Part shown: positions 13,993 to 22,144 of the stretch, piece by piece | How positions within the stretch are numbered: the stretch's first letter is position 1 | How the letters are laid out: the number at the start of each line of letters is the position of its first letter | Source of the DNA: Patescibacteria group bacterium | GTDB lineage: Bacteria > Patescibacteriota > Patescibacteriia > Magasanikbacterales > GWA2-37-8 | Reading direction: 5' to 3' | Assembly: GCA_028705565.1 (NCBI GenBank) | Contig: JAQWDH010000009.1 | Span: 1 to 32,612 of the forward strand | Length of the DNA stretch: 32,612 nucleotides | Notes under the pieces: model-generated | Told to the model about the DNA's origin: nothing | The model's input: only the letters and a program-made list of their open reading frames with translations | Database searches by the model: none | Made by a program: the position numbers and the translations under genes

Positions 13993-14601
13993 ATGCAAGA
14001 GTTAATCAATTTTTTGTTTTTTCTCATCATCCTCATCCCATCGGCTATAATACACGAATACGCGCATGGTTGGATGGCGGATCGGTTGGGAGACCCTACG
14101 GCGCGGTATATGGGCCGGCTTACGCTCAATCCGAAAGCGCATGTGGATTTATGGGGAACGATTTTATTGCCTCTTATTTTATCCATTATCAGCGGAGGGC
14201 GATTTATTTTCGCTTACGCAAAACCGGTGCCTTATAATCCTTATAATTTAAGATATCAAAAATGGGGACCTGCGATTGTCGGTTTGGCCGGGCCGTTGGC
14301 AAACTTGCTTTTGGCTTCCGCTTTCGCGGTTTTGACACGCGTGGCGATGGATTCAAATCTCGCGTCTTTTCTCGCGACAATCGTGTATGCCAATGTGATG
14401 CTTTTGGTTTTTAATTTAGTTCCGATTCCGCCGTTGGACGGTTCAAAAATTTTATACGCGATTCTTCCCGATTCGGCGCAAAACATAAAAATTTTTTTAG
14501 AAAAGTATGGGACTTTCATTTTGCTGTTTTTCATTTTTTTCTTGTTTGACATTATTTCGCCAATAATCAATTTAATTTATAATTTGCTTGTCGGCATATG
14601 A
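13993..14601 (+). CDS. Site-2-protease family (M50) membrane metalloprotease
   Basis: 202 residues, almost all membrane-embedded. The zinc-binding HEYAHGW motif (HExxH at about 21-25) lies in the first helix. The second M50 motif, NLVPIPPLDGSKI (about 141-153), gives the third zinc ligand, Asp. Between them are GRLTLNPKAHVD and GPLANLLLA, as in the YwhC/S2P group of compact intramembrane proteases. There is no PDZ domain. Such proteases cleave single-pass membrane proteins or signal peptide remnants; the substrate is unknown. It has its own promoter and its last 4 nt overlap the next start (ATGA). Confidence 0.9.
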   Translation: MQELINFLFFLIILIPSAIIHEYAHGWMADRLGDPTARYMGRLTLNPKAHVDLWGTILLPLILSIISGGRFIFAYAKPVPYNPYNLRYQKWGPAIVGLAGPLANLLLASAFAVLTRVAMDSNLASFLATIVYANVMLLVFNLVPIPPLDGSKILYAILPDSAQNIKIFLEKYGTFILLFFIFFLFDIISPIINLIYNLLVGI

Positions 14602-14789
14602 AAAATTATTCTTCCAATCGGGCGCAAAAAGGCAAGACGGCTTATCGCACGCCCAGCCGTCTGAAAATTTCTCCGCAAACGGATAAAGCCGTGAAAGAGA
14701 CGCAATATTTTCGTTCCTGCTACGCGACGCGGCAGGAAATAAACAGGTCTGTTTACGCGCCGTCGCGAAAAAAAGCTGCTAAAAAGTAA
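14598..14789 (+). CDS. Small basic protein, unknown
   Basis: 63 residues, strongly basic (many Lys and Arg, ending in RKKAAKK), polar, with no membrane segment and no recognised domain. The start codon overlaps the stop of the M50 protease gene (ATGA), and pyrH follows 28 nt later. This coupling is the main support that it is real. The composition would fit RNA or ribosome binding, but that is a guess. Confidence 0.6.
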   Translation: MKNYSSNRAQKGKTAYRTPSRLKISPQTDKAVKETQYFRSCYATRQEINRSVYAPSRKKAAKK

Positions 14790-14817
14790 ACCCCATCACT
14801 AAACTGTGAATCGGCTT

Positions 14818-15531
14818 ATGAACATTTTTTTTAAAAAGGAAAAGAAAGAAAAAATTATCGTTTTGTCTCTCGGCGGTTCGCTTATCGCGCCAAAAGACGG
14901 TTTTGATTCGGACTTTTTACGCGGATTTAAACGGATGATTTTGAAATTAACGGAAAACGGTTTCAGGTTTATTATTGTTTGCGGAGGCGGACAGACGGCG
15001 CGAAATTATCAGACCGTGACAAAAGAAATAGGGGAGCTCACGAATGAAGATGTTGATTGGATAGGAATTCACGCCACCCGTTTAAACGCGCATCTGATGA
15101 GAACCATATTCAGGCAAATAGCGAATCCCATTGTAGTAAAAAATCCGACGCGTAAATTAAAATGGACGGAAAAAATTCTTATCGGAGCAGGTTGGAAACC
15201 CGGCTGGTCCACGGATTATGACGCGGTAAAATTAGCCGAACTTTACGGAGCCAAAACCGTGATAAACCTTTCAAATATTGAATTTGTCTATGACAAAGAC
15301 CCGCGTCAATTTCCGGACGCGCGTAAAATAGAAAAAATTGCTTGGCGCGATTTTAGAAAAATCGTTGGAGATAAATGGGACCCTGGTTCCAATGTTCCTT
15401 TTGACCCTGTTGCCAGCCGCGAAGCGGAAAAATTAAACTTAAAAGTTATAATTACGCGCGGAACGGATTTGGACGAGGCGGAAAAAGCAATCAAAGGCGA
15501 GCAATGCAAAGGAACGGTAATTGAGGGTTGA
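14818..15531 (+). CDS. pyrH: UMP kinase
   Basis: Phosphorylates UMP to UDP in pyrimidine synthesis; amino acid kinase family. I start at the ATG at 14818 (237 residues) rather than the GTG at 14806. Visible motifs: LSLGGSLIAPKDG (phosphate loop), IVCGGGQTARNYQ, GWKPGWSTDYDAVKLAE (the T-D-Y-D-A-V-x-L-A signature) and VYDKDPRQFPDA. The layout is closer to the shorter archaeal-type UMP kinase (about 225 residues) than to the E. coli hexamer type, as is common in CPR bacteria. The stop codon overlaps the -35 box of the rplJ promoter. Confidence 0.88.
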   Translation: MNIFFKKEKKEKIIVLSLGGSLIAPKDGFDSDFLRGFKRMILKLTENGFRFIIVCGGGQTARNYQTVTKEIGELTNEDVDWIGIHATRLNAHLMRTIFRQIANPIVVKNPTRKLKWTEKILIGAGWKPGWSTDYDAVKLAELYGAKTVINLSNIEFVYDKDPRQFPDARKIEKIAWRDFRKIVGDKWDPGSNVPFDPVASREAEKLNLKVIITRGTDLDEAEKAIKGEQCKGTVIEG

Positions 15532-15555
15532 CATATATTTTAAAAGGTGTATAAT
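15528..15555 (+). promoter_or_regulatory. Promoter of rplJ-rplL
   Basis: TTGACA (15528-15533, consensus), 16-nt spacer, TATAAT (15550-15555, consensus). The -35 overlaps the pyrH stop codon. This is the best promoter in the window, as expected for ribosomal genes, and produces a leader of about 180 nt. Confidence 0.88.
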
Positions 15556-15565
15556 ATGGTTGCTA

Positions 15566-15612
15566 TAGACAGCAGGTTCCCGAATTGACGGGATTAAATA
15601 TCCTGCCGAGGC
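15566..15612 (+). promoter_or_regulatory. Ribosomal protein L10 leader
   Basis: The block AGACAGCAGG...TATCCTGCCGAGGC matches the conserved part of the L10 leader known from Firmicutes and other bacteria. GCAGG (15572-15576) pairs with CCTGC (15602-15606), and CCCG with CGGG inside. The L10(L12)4 complex binds such leaders and represses its own operon. It lies about 12 nt after the -10 box and 130 nt before rplJ. Confidence 0.85.
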
Positions 15613-15657
15613 AATTGAGCTTTTTGCTTTTTTAAGGTCGAAATTGCTTGTGGTCTG

Positions 15658-15679
15658 TGGCTTTTATAGCCATTTTTTT
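15658..15679 (+). terminator. Possible attenuator hairpin in the L10 leader
   Basis: TGGCT - TTTAT - AGCCA followed by seven T. A short 5-bp stem, so weak alone, but its place between the L10-binding region and rplJ fits attenuation control. AGGTC near 15635 and GACCT near 15706 could pair as an alternative structure. Confidence 0.45.
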
Positions 15680-15741
15680 ATTCATATTTTTGTTGAATAA
15701 AAAAAGGACCTGTTATATCAATCAGTTAATTGCGATTGTTT

Positions 15742-16263
15742 ATGCCAAAATCAAGAGAACAAAAACAGACAACATTGAAATTACTCGCGTCGTGGCTGAA
15801 AGACGCCAAGTCAATTGTCTTTGCCAATTTTCAAGGTTTGAAAGTGTCAGAGGCGACTGTATTGCGTCGCGAGTGCCGAAAACAAAACATAAAAGTTTTG
15901 GCGACCAAAAAAACATTGCTTAAAAAGGCGTGCGAAGAATTGGGTTTAAACATTGAGCCTGAAAAATTCTCCGGCGGCGTGGCGGTGTTTATGGGCGTTG
16001 AAGACGAGGTCGCTCCCGCGAAGACCGTGGCCAATTTTGCCAAAACTCACGAGATTGTTTCTATTTTCGGAGGCATGCTTGAAGGCAAAATGGTGGATGC
16101 TTCGGTCGTTAAGTCGTTGGCATCTTTACCGAGCAAAGAAGCGCTTCTCGCCAAAATGGTTGGCGCGCTCAACGCGCCCGTATCAGGTTTCGTCAATGCC
16201 TTATCCGGCAATTTGCGAAACTTGGTCGGTGTATTGAACAATATCAAAGAAGCTAAAGTTTAA
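15742..16263 (+). CDS. rplJ: 50S ribosomal protein uL10
   Basis: Base of the ribosomal stalk that carries the bL12 dimers and recruits translation GTPases. 173 residues from the ATG at 15742 (MPKSREQK); an upstream in-frame TTG is not needed. The uL10 pattern is clear: [21 protein letters not shown], then [13 protein letters not shown], and GGVAVFMG, with the C-terminal helix ([16 protein letters not shown]) that binds bL12. It lies behind the L10 leader and 23 nt before rplL, as in nearly all bacteria. Confidence 0.97.
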   Translation: MPKSREQKQTTLKLLASWLKDAKSIVFANFQGLKVSEATVLRRECRKQNIKVLATKKTLLKKACEELGLNIEPEKFSGGVAVFMGVEDEVAPAKTVANFAKTHEIVSIFGGMLEGKMVDASVVKSLASLPSKEALLAKMVGALNAPVSGFVNALSGNLRNLVGVLNNIKEAKV

Positions 16264-16286
16264 TTATTTATTTAATTTATAAAAAT

Positions 16287-16688
16287 ATGTCAGAAGAAAA
16301 AAAAGAAGTGATTGTTCCCGAAAAATTCAAATCGCTCGTGGAACAAGTTGAAAAAATGTCGGTTTTGGACTTGTCCGAATTGGTTAAAATTTTAGAAGAC
16401 AAATTTGGCGTGTCCGCTTCGGCCCCCGCCGCGATGATGGCCGCTCCGGCAGCCGCCGCCGCTCCGGTTGAAGAAAAATCGGAATTTGATGTTGAATTGA
16501 CAGAAGTTGGAGCGAATAAAATCAATGTCATTAAAGCCGTGAAAGAAATCACAGGCTTGGGTTTGGCTGATGCCAAGGCATTGGTTGACGGCGCTCCGAA
16601 AATGATAAAGACCGGCGTTAAGAAAGAAGAAGCCGAGGCAATGAAGAAAAAGATTGAAGAAGCCGGCGGTAAAGCCGTTTTGAAGTAA
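16287..16688 (+). CDS. rplL: 50S ribosomal protein bL12 (L7/L12)
   Basis: Stalk protein that contacts elongation factors. 133 residues: N-terminal dimerisation helices ([14 protein letters not shown]), an Ala/Pro-rich hinge (about 48-62, [14 protein letters not shown]), and the globular C-terminal domain with [20 protein letters not shown] and [13 protein letters not shown]. The domain is full length. It is followed after 15 nt by a terminator. Excess over uL10 is expected, but I see no separate promoter in the 23-nt gap. Confidence 0.97.
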   Translation: MSEEKKEVIVPEKFKSLVEQVEKMSVLDLSELVKILEDKFGVSASAPAAMMAAPAAAAAPVEEKSEFDVELTEVGANKINVIKAVKEITGLGLADAKALVDGAPKMIKTGVKKEEAEAMKKKIEEAGGKAVLK

Positions 16689-16703
16689 GGTGTATATTTT
16701 CAT

Positions 16704-16739
16704 AAAAAATCCTCCCGATTTTTGGTCGGGAGGATTTTT
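16704..16739. terminator. Bidirectional terminator after rplL
   Basis: AAAAATCCTCCCGA - TTTTTGG - TCGGGAGGATTTTT, a stem of about 14 bp with A and T runs on both sides. It ends rplJ-rplL on the plus strand and the gene at 16.8-19.1 kb on the minus strand. Confidence 0.92.
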
Positions 16740-16760
16740 GTTTGATTATTTTTTTATTTT

Positions 16761-19064
16761 TTAAAAATTCAGGCGGTAAAGTTTATCGGAATCCAGTATG
16801 TAAATCGTTTTGCTCGGTTCGTCAACTGACATTCCGACCGGGTTCGCGAATTCCGCTGCCGTGATTTGCGTTTTTAATTTTCCGTCTTTTTCCAAAATTA
16901 CAACCCGCTTGTTTTTTGCGTCCAGTATATAGATATACTGCGAATCTGTGTATGTCCAAATTTTATTTCCTGAATCAAGCGCAGGATCAAGACCTGATAT
17001 TTCAAAAGTTTGTTTTACGCCCTTGGTCATTTTAATTATTTTTCCGTTTTTCGTTAGCGCGAATATATCTCCGTCAATGGCCATATCAGCGTTTTCTTTT
17101 AAAGTTTCAATATTTTCTTCGGTCCACGGTTTACCGCGCTCAAAACCGGTTTTAATACTGTCGTGTTTCAATATTCTTCCTTGCGCCGCGTCCAAACTGT
17201 AAAGGCGCCTGTTATAGACCAAAATTCCGCTGATGTTCGCTCCTTCGGTCGGGTAGCTTATTTCAATCTTTTTCCATGAGTTGTCTTTTGGGTCATAAGA
17301 AATGAGGTCTTTTTTGTTGTATAAAAACAACGCGTAATCGTTTTCTTTCGGGGCTGCGGCGGCGGAAAATCCGACCGCGCTCGCGTCTGTCCGCATCTTC
17401 GCTGATTCTTTTGAAATTATATTATAAACATAAATTGAAGAGGTGCTTTCGCCGAATGCTAAAATTTTTCCGTTCAATTTCAAGATTCCTGACAAGTTCG
17501 CTTTTTCATTGGTCCAATCCGCGGCAAGTTCAACCGGAACGGTTTTCATTTTACGCGCGCGCGACAGTATTGTTTCTATTTGTCCGTTCAAATCCGCGCA
17601 TTCTATTTTTTTTTGTTTAGTGTCGCAGGCGAGTTTGGCGAATAAATCTTTAGCCGAAACGATTTCCGCCAGAGCGGCGGTCGTATCGTTGTAAATTAAA
17701 GAGCTTTCCGCCGCGTCTTTTTTATTTTTTATGGTTTGTACGGTGTCTTCATAAATTTTGGTTTCCGCCGCGTCGCGTTTGTTTTTAAAATATATTATTG
17801 AACCGGAGCTTACCGTCAAAAAAGCCGCGATTGAAAATCCTAAAATTATTTTTGTGTACAAAGGCAATGAAAAAATGTTTTCTTTGCAAGAACGCCATTG
17901 TCTGCCCCAGTCGTCCAAAATTGTTTTGCGTCTGTTCTTGTAATTTATAATTACGAATAATAAAAGTATTGAATTTTTTCCCAAGACAAGAATAGCTGTC
18001 CATAAAAACACGGAGAACCACCACGCGGCTTTGGCAACTCCGCCACCAATCGCCGCGACGGCGATTTTTAGATATTTTAGGAAAATCTTAAAAGCAACGG
18101 ACGCGTTTGAAGGTTTTTCAGAAACATCGGATTTGTATGGCGTATGAGCGTGAAGTCGCGCGGAGTTTGTCTTCAGGGAAGTTGTTTCGTTTTCCAAATT
18201 TGTTTCTTCCGCGGGCGATTCGTTTTTTTGCCTTCCGTATTTTTCGGTTATTGATTTTATTTTTTCGCCGAACCTTGGAAAGATGGAAGGGGAGAGTATT
18301 GTGTTGGTTTTTTGCCTTAAATCAAAAAGATTGGATAAAGATTTTGATGATTCGTTTTCTGTTGATTTGTTGTTAAATTCAGCCGCGTTTTCGCGTTTTT
18401 CCATATTTATTATCAACCCTCCGAAAGAAAATCCGTTTTTCAATTCCGATAGCACTCTTTGCAGATGTTCCGAGCTTTCGCGCGCGGATTTGACCGTGAT
18501 TATTTTTTGCAAACGGTCATGATTGAAATAATTGGCGGTATGCGGCGTGCCGGCGAACATAAAATCCCCGCCGTTGATTTTTCCCTGCACGATTTGGGCG
18601 AATAATTGTTTTTTTTCTTCTTCCGGTTCTGGTTTGTTTTCTTCCACCAAATCCATTTTTTGGTATTCGCCATTATGTTTTTGGTAAAAAATCAGTATTT
18701 GGGGACGACCGCAGAAACTCAACATCAATTCGTTGCCTCGCATAGAGCAGATAACGCAATGCAATTCAACCCCGCGATTTAAAAAAGAAAAAGTTTTTTG
18801 ATTGATTTTTTCCAATGCGATTTCCAACGATGTTTTGTCTTTTTCGTCCGCTATTTCATAATAATCGTTTTCCATTTCACTTATCATATCTTGCAGTTTG
18901 ACGATGAATTCCGGGGAAGCATTATTGATTTCGCAGACAGCGAAAAAATATCCCTTCTTTTTTTCTTCCGCGGTCGCCGGTTCGCTGATATGCAAAAGCG
19001 CGTGCGATTTGTTTTGGTCGCCTCCTTCCACGAAGAACTCGTTTAATTGCAATGTATGTTCCAT
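16761..19064 (-). CDS. Membrane protein with PP2C-like N-terminus and C-terminal beta-propeller
   Basis: 767 residues in three parts. Residues about 1-225 look like a PP2C-type phosphatase fold (GYFFAVCEIN, a helix, SFLNRGVELHCVICSMRGNELMLSFCGRP, then GDFMFAGTPHTAN), but the Asp residues that bind metal (RxxxED, DGxxD, GDN) are mostly absent, so it may be a pseudophosphatase. A polar linker follows, then hydrophobic membrane segments at about 330-375 and 405-425. The outer part has a coiled-coil-like stretch and then repeated YxxD/IYIL strands (about 520-767) resembling an NHL or six-bladed propeller. It may sense something outside and signal inside, but this is inference. A possible promoter overlaps that of the divergent gene near 19.09 kb. 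Confidence 0.7.
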   Translation of the reverse strand: MEHTLQLNEFFVEGGDQNKSHALLHISEPATAEEKKKGYFFAVCEINNASPEFIVKLQDMISEMENDYYEIADEKDKTSLEIALEKINQKTFSFLNRGVELHCVICSMRGNELMLSFCGRPQILIFYQKHNGEYQKMDLVEENKPEPEEEKKQLFAQIVQGKINGGDFMFAGTPHTANYFNHDRLQKIITVKSARESSEHLQRVLSELKNGFSFGGLIINMEKRENAAEFNNKSTENESSKSLSNLFDLRQKTNTILSPSIFPRFGEKIKSITEKYGRQKNESPAEETNLENETTSLKTNSARLHAHTPYKSDVSEKPSNASVAFKIFLKYLKIAVAAIGGGVAKAAWWFSVFLWTAILVLGKNSILLLFVIINYKNRRKTILDDWGRQWRSCKENIFSLPLYTKIILGFSIAAFLTVSSGSIIYFKNKRDAAETKIYEDTVQTIKNKKDAAESSLIYNDTTAALAEIVSAKDLFAKLACDTKQKKIECADLNGQIETILSRARKMKTVPVELAADWTNEKANLSGILKLNGKILAFGESTSSIYVYNIISKESAKMRTDASAVGFSAAAAPKENDYALFLYNKKDLISYDPKDNSWKKIEISYPTEGANISGILVYNRRLYSLDAAQGRILKHDSIKTGFERGKPWTEENIETLKENADMAIDGDIFALTKNGKIIKMTKGVKQTFEISGLDPALDSGNKIWTYTDSQYIYILDAKNKRVVILEKDGKLKTQITAAEFANPVGMSVDEPSKTIYILDSDKLYRLNF

Positions 19065-19070
19065 ATATTT

Positions 19071-19099
19071 TTGACTTTTAGGATTATAATTATTATACT
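19071..19099 (+). promoter_or_regulatory. Promoter of the wHTH gene, in a divergent promoter region
   Basis: TTGACT (19071-19076), 17-nt spacer, TATACT (19094-19099). On the opposite strand TATAAT (19097-19092) overlaps this -10 and could serve the PP2C-like gene, though its -35 is poor. Competition between the two is possible. Confidence 0.65.
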
Positions 19100-19192
19100 A
19101 TATAAAGATTTTAAAGTATAGATTGGTTTTAAACAGTAATTCTGTCGGACGCGGTTTTGACGTTTCTTCATAATAAATTTTGAATTATTTTT

Positions 19193-19804
19193 ATGCTTGA
19201 ACACATTTTTGGTTCAAAGACCAGAATTAAACTTTTGCGCGTATTTTTTCGTTATCCGGCGAAATCTTTTTATGTGCGTGAATTATCCCGCGCCATAGAC
19301 GCGCAGTTAAACGCGGTTCGGCGCGAACTCGGCAATTTGGAAAAAGTGGGAATCATAGAATCTGCTCCGGCGGCGGAAACGGAGGGCGATTTGGTGGAAG
19401 ACATAAAAAGAAGCCGTTCAAAATATTTTCGTTTAAAAAAGGATTCTTTGATAGCGCCGGAATTCAAATCGCTTTTGGAAAAAGCCGAGTTGCTGGAAGA
19501 GCAAGAAATCATTGACGAGCTTAAAAATAACGGAGGCAAAATAAAGTTGATGGTTTTAAGCGGAGTTTTCGTTGGTGAAGATGACGCGAAAACGGATTTG
19601 CTTTTGGTCGGAGAAGCGTTGAAGCCGCTTGTCATTTCCAAACTTATAAAAAAATTTGAAGAATTATTTGATAAAACTTTGCGTTATACAATTATGCCGA
19701 AAAAAGAATTTTCCGAAAGAAGACGCTATGGCGACAAATTCATTTACGGAATTTTTGAAGGCAAGCACAGGATTTTAGTTGACGAGGAAAAACTTTACAG
19801 TTAA
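19193..19804 (+). CDS. Winged-helix regulator with nucleotidyltransferase-like domain
   Basis: 203 residues. The first 65 form an ArsR/MarR-like winged helix: LEHIFGSKTRIKLLRVFF, then FYVRELSRAIDAQLNAVRRELGNLEKVGII, which contains the recognition helix. The C-terminal part (about 115-200) looks like a minimal nucleotidyltransferase fold: LMVLSGVFVGEDDAKTDLLLVGE corresponds to the GS..xxxDxDLLV motif, with the first Asp shifted or lost, then RRRYGDKFIYGIFEG. Proteins of this layout are widespread in Parcubacteria; function unknown. An AT-rich leader of about 85 nt separates it from its promoter. The next gene starts 6 nt later. Confidence 0.7.
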   Translation: MLEHIFGSKTRIKLLRVFFRYPAKSFYVRELSRAIDAQLNAVRRELGNLEKVGIIESAPAAETEGDLVEDIKRSRSKYFRLKKDSLIAPEFKSLLEKAELLEEQEIIDELKNNGGKIKLMVLSGVFVGEDDAKTDLLLVGEALKPLVISKLIKKFEELFDKTLRYTIMPKKEFSERRRYGDKFIYGIFEGKHRILVDEEKLYS

Positions 19805-19810
19805 TTTTTT

Positions 19811-20311
19811 ATGTTTATCGCCGATTATCTTTTGCAGTTGTTTATCGGTTGGCCGCCAGAGCTTGCCACATTTTTTTTGGCGATGATTCCAATCGGCGAA
19901 TTGCGTTTGGCGATTCCGGTTTCAATCGCCGCCTATCATTTGGCGCCGTGGGAAGCGTTTGTCTGGTCAGTGGCCGGGAATATGGTTCCTGTCGCTTTTA
20001 TTTTATTTTTTGCCGAGAGATTTAACAAATGGGTGGAAAAAAATTCCGGATTTTTATTCGGCAAAGCGTGGGTAAGATATTTGCGCAGGGCGCAGGAAAA
20101 ATTCGCGAAAGATTATGAAAAATACGGATTGATAGGACTCGCGATTTTTGTCGGCATCCCATTGCCGCTTACAGGAGCTTTTACAGGAGCTTTGGCCGCT
20201 TTTGTTTTCGGCATTCCGATGCGCAAAGCAATGCCGTATATTTTTGCCGGCGTTATAATGGCCGGTTTGATTACTTTGTTTTTGACGGTAGGCGCGGTAA
20301 AGGTGTTTTAA
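19811..20311 (+). CDS. Small multidrug export family membrane protein
   Basis: 166 residues with four or five membrane helices. The sequence matches the family labelled small multidrug export protein (PF06695, recalled): MIPIGELRLAIPVSIAAYHL, VWSVAGNMVPVAFILFF, then a cytoplasmic stretch RAQEKFAKDYEKYGLIGLAIFVGIPLP and TGAFTGALAAFVFGIP. The re-entrant GIPLPLTGAF motif is typical, and is also reminiscent of DedA proteins. Real transport function for the family is poorly established. It is co-directional with the wHTH gene (6-nt gap), so they are probably one transcript. Confidence 0.8.
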   Translation: MFIADYLLQLFIGWPPELATFFLAMIPIGELRLAIPVSIAAYHLAPWEAFVWSVAGNMVPVAFILFFAERFNKWVEKNSGFLFGKAWVRYLRRAQEKFAKDYEKYGLIGLAIFVGIPLPLTGAFTGALAAFVFGIPMRKAMPYIFAGVIMAGLITLFLTVGAVKVF

Positions 20312-20313
20312 AA

Positions 20314-20371
20314 CCCGCCCGCCCTGCCTGCCGGTTTACATACCGTAGGTATGCAGGCAGGCTCTGGCGGG
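20314..20371. repeat. Long nested palindrome between genes
   Basis: Three nested inverted repeats: CCCGCC (20314-20319) with GGCGGG (20366-20371), CCTGCCTGC (20323-20331) with GCAGGCAGG (20353-20361), and CATACC (20339-20344) with GGTATG (20348-20353). GC-rich, without a T run, so probably a dispersed palindromic repeat rather than a normal terminator. Confidence 0.75.
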
Positions 20372-20392
20372 GTGATTGAAAATTATTTATCT

Positions 20393-21472
20393 ATGTCTAT
20401 CTCCGAACGCCTGTCGGCGTTAAAAAATAAAATTCAAGAAACGCAAAAGCTTTTGAAGATTGAAGAGTTGAAAGGAAAAATGGAACAACTGGCCGAAGAA
20501 ATGAATCGGCCTGATTTTTGGCATGACCAGGAAAACGCGCAGGCGATATCGCAAGATTACAAAAGTATTGAAGAAGAAATAAAAAAATGGGAACGATTGG
20601 CGAAAAAAACAGAAGACGCGATTGACTTATCCGGAGCCGGAGATATTGAATTGGAAAAAGAATTGGAAAAACAAACAGGCGAACTTGAAAATGAATTTGA
20701 GAAATACGAATTTTTTTTGCTTTTGAACGGACCTTACGATCAAAACAACGCGATTGTTTCCATCCACGCGGGTTCAGGAGGCACGGAAGCGCAGGATTGG
20801 GCCGAGATGCTTTTGCGAATGCTTCTTCGTTTTTGCGAAAAACAAGGTTGGCAGACGAAAATTTTGGATGAGTCGCGCGGAGCTGAAGCTGGATATAAAT
20901 CAGTCACTTTTTCCGCGCGCGGCCGCCACGCTTTCGGATACTTGAAATCCGAACATGGTGTTCACAGATTGGTTCGCATTTCGCCGTTTGACGCTGAAAA
21001 AATGAGACACACTTCCTTCGCGCTTGTGGAAGTTTTGCCTGAATTGGATGACGACATTGAAATTAAAATTGACCCGAAGGATGTAAGAATAGACACGTTT
21101 ATGTCAGGAGGGCATGGAGGACAAAGTGTTAACACAACATATTCGGCCGTGCGTATCGTGCATATCCCGACTGGCATAAGCGTGTCATGTCAGAACGAGC
21201 GGTCGCAACAACAGAACAAAGAAACCGCGATGAAAATTTTGCGCGCGAAATTGCACCGTTTGGAACAGGAAAAAAAAGCCAAAGAAAAAAAAGAATTGCG
21301 AGGGGAATACAAATCAGCGGAATGGGGAAACCAAATCCGTTCCTATGTTTTGCACCCGTATCATATGGTAAAAGACCACCGCACAGATTATGAAGCGTCA
21401 AATCCGGAAGATGTTTTGGAAGGCGAAATTTTGCCGTTGTCCGAGGCGTATCTTAAATGGTTGAAAGAGTAG
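20393..21472 (+). CDS. prfB: Peptide chain release factor 2
   Basis: Terminates translation at UAA and UGA. I start at the ATG at 20393 (359 residues); an upstream ATG at 20351 lies within the palindromic repeat. The codon-recognition tripeptide SPF occurs in LVRISPFDAEKM, which marks RF2 rather than RF1, and the catalytic GGQ is in SGGHGGQSVNTTYSAV. The N-terminal helical domain and the C-terminal DVLEGE stretch are complete. The gene is one uninterrupted frame, so there is no programmed +1 frameshift of the E. coli type. Its presence shows that UGA is a stop codon here. Confidence 0.95.
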   Translation: MSISERLSALKNKIQETQKLLKIEELKGKMEQLAEEMNRPDFWHDQENAQAISQDYKSIEEEIKKWERLAKKTEDAIDLSGAGDIELEKELEKQTGELENEFEKYEFFLLLNGPYDQNNAIVSIHAGSGGTEAQDWAEMLLRMLLRFCEKQGWQTKILDESRGAEAGYKSVTFSARGRHAFGYLKSEHGVHRLVRISPFDAEKMRHTSFALVEVLPELDDDIEIKIDPKDVRIDTFMSGGHGGQSVNTTYSAVRIVHIPTGISVSCQNERSQQQNKETAMKILRAKLHRLEQEKKAKEKKELRGEYKSAEWGNQIRSYVLHPYHMVKDHRTDYEASNPEDVLEGEILPLSEAYLKWLKE

Positions 21473-21517
21473 GACTGACGAGAGAATTATGAATTATGAC
21501 AAATAGCGGTTTATATT

Positions 21518-22144
21518 ATGTTTTTGCTTAAAAAAGAAAATTTGGACAAGGCCGTTGAACTTTTGAAAAAAGGAAAAATTTTGATTTTTCCAACGGAAAC
21601 TTCTTACGGTTTGGGTTGCGATGCAACAAATCAAAAAGCAGTTGACAAGATTTTTAAAATCAAAGGCAGACAGACCGACAAACCGCTTTTGGTTGTCGCG
21701 CCGACCGTTGAATCGGCGAGAAAATATCTGGAATGGAGCGATATTTTGGAAAAAATTTCTTCAAAGCGCTGGCCGGGACCGATAACTGTTGTGGGAAAAT
21801 ATAAAATCAATAATTCAAAAATTGAAAAATTAAAATTATCGGATGGTGTCGTGGCAAAAGATGGAACGGTGGCGGTGAGAGTTTCAGCTCATCCTGTTTG
21901 TAAGTTTTTATCAGAAAAATTGGGCTCGCCGCTGGTGGCGACTTCGGCGAATTTATCCGAAGCCGGCGATATTTACGATTCGGCCGACGCGATAAAAATT
22001 TTTGAGAACAGAGAATTTAAGCCGGACGCGATTTTGGACTACGGACGCGTTCCTTTTCGCAAACCTACGACCATCGTGAGTGTCATTAAAAAAAAATTAA
22101 AAATTTTAAGACAGGGAGAAATAAATGTATTACATAATCCGTAA
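21518..22144 (+). CDS. tsaC: L-threonylcarbamoyladenylate synthase (YrdC/Sua5 family)
   Basis: Makes the threonylcarbamoyl-AMP used for the t6A37 modification of ANN-decoding tRNAs. 208 residues with the YrdC fold: GKILIFPTETSYGLGCDA, then KIFKIKGRQTDKPLLVVAP (KGR..KPL motif), KRWPGPITVV, and VATSANLSEAGD. No Sua5 C-terminal domain. The last 20 nt overlap the start of the DUF4015 gene. The usual partners tsaB, tsaD and tsaE are not in the window. Confidence 0.93.
   Translation: MFLLKKENLDKAVELLKKGKILIFPTETSYGLGCDATNQKAVDKIFKIKGRQTDKPLLVVAPTVESARKYLEWSDILEKISSKRWPGPITVVGKYKINNSKIEKLKLSDGVVAKDGTVAVRVSAHPVCKFLSEKLGSPLVATSANLSEAGDIYDSADAIKIFENREFKPDAILDYGRVPFRKPTTIVSVIKKKLKILRQGEINVLHNP

Noticed and set aside
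20393-20480. Programmed frameshift in prfB
   Set aside because: The gene is one open frame with no in-frame TGA near the start, so no frameshift is needed.
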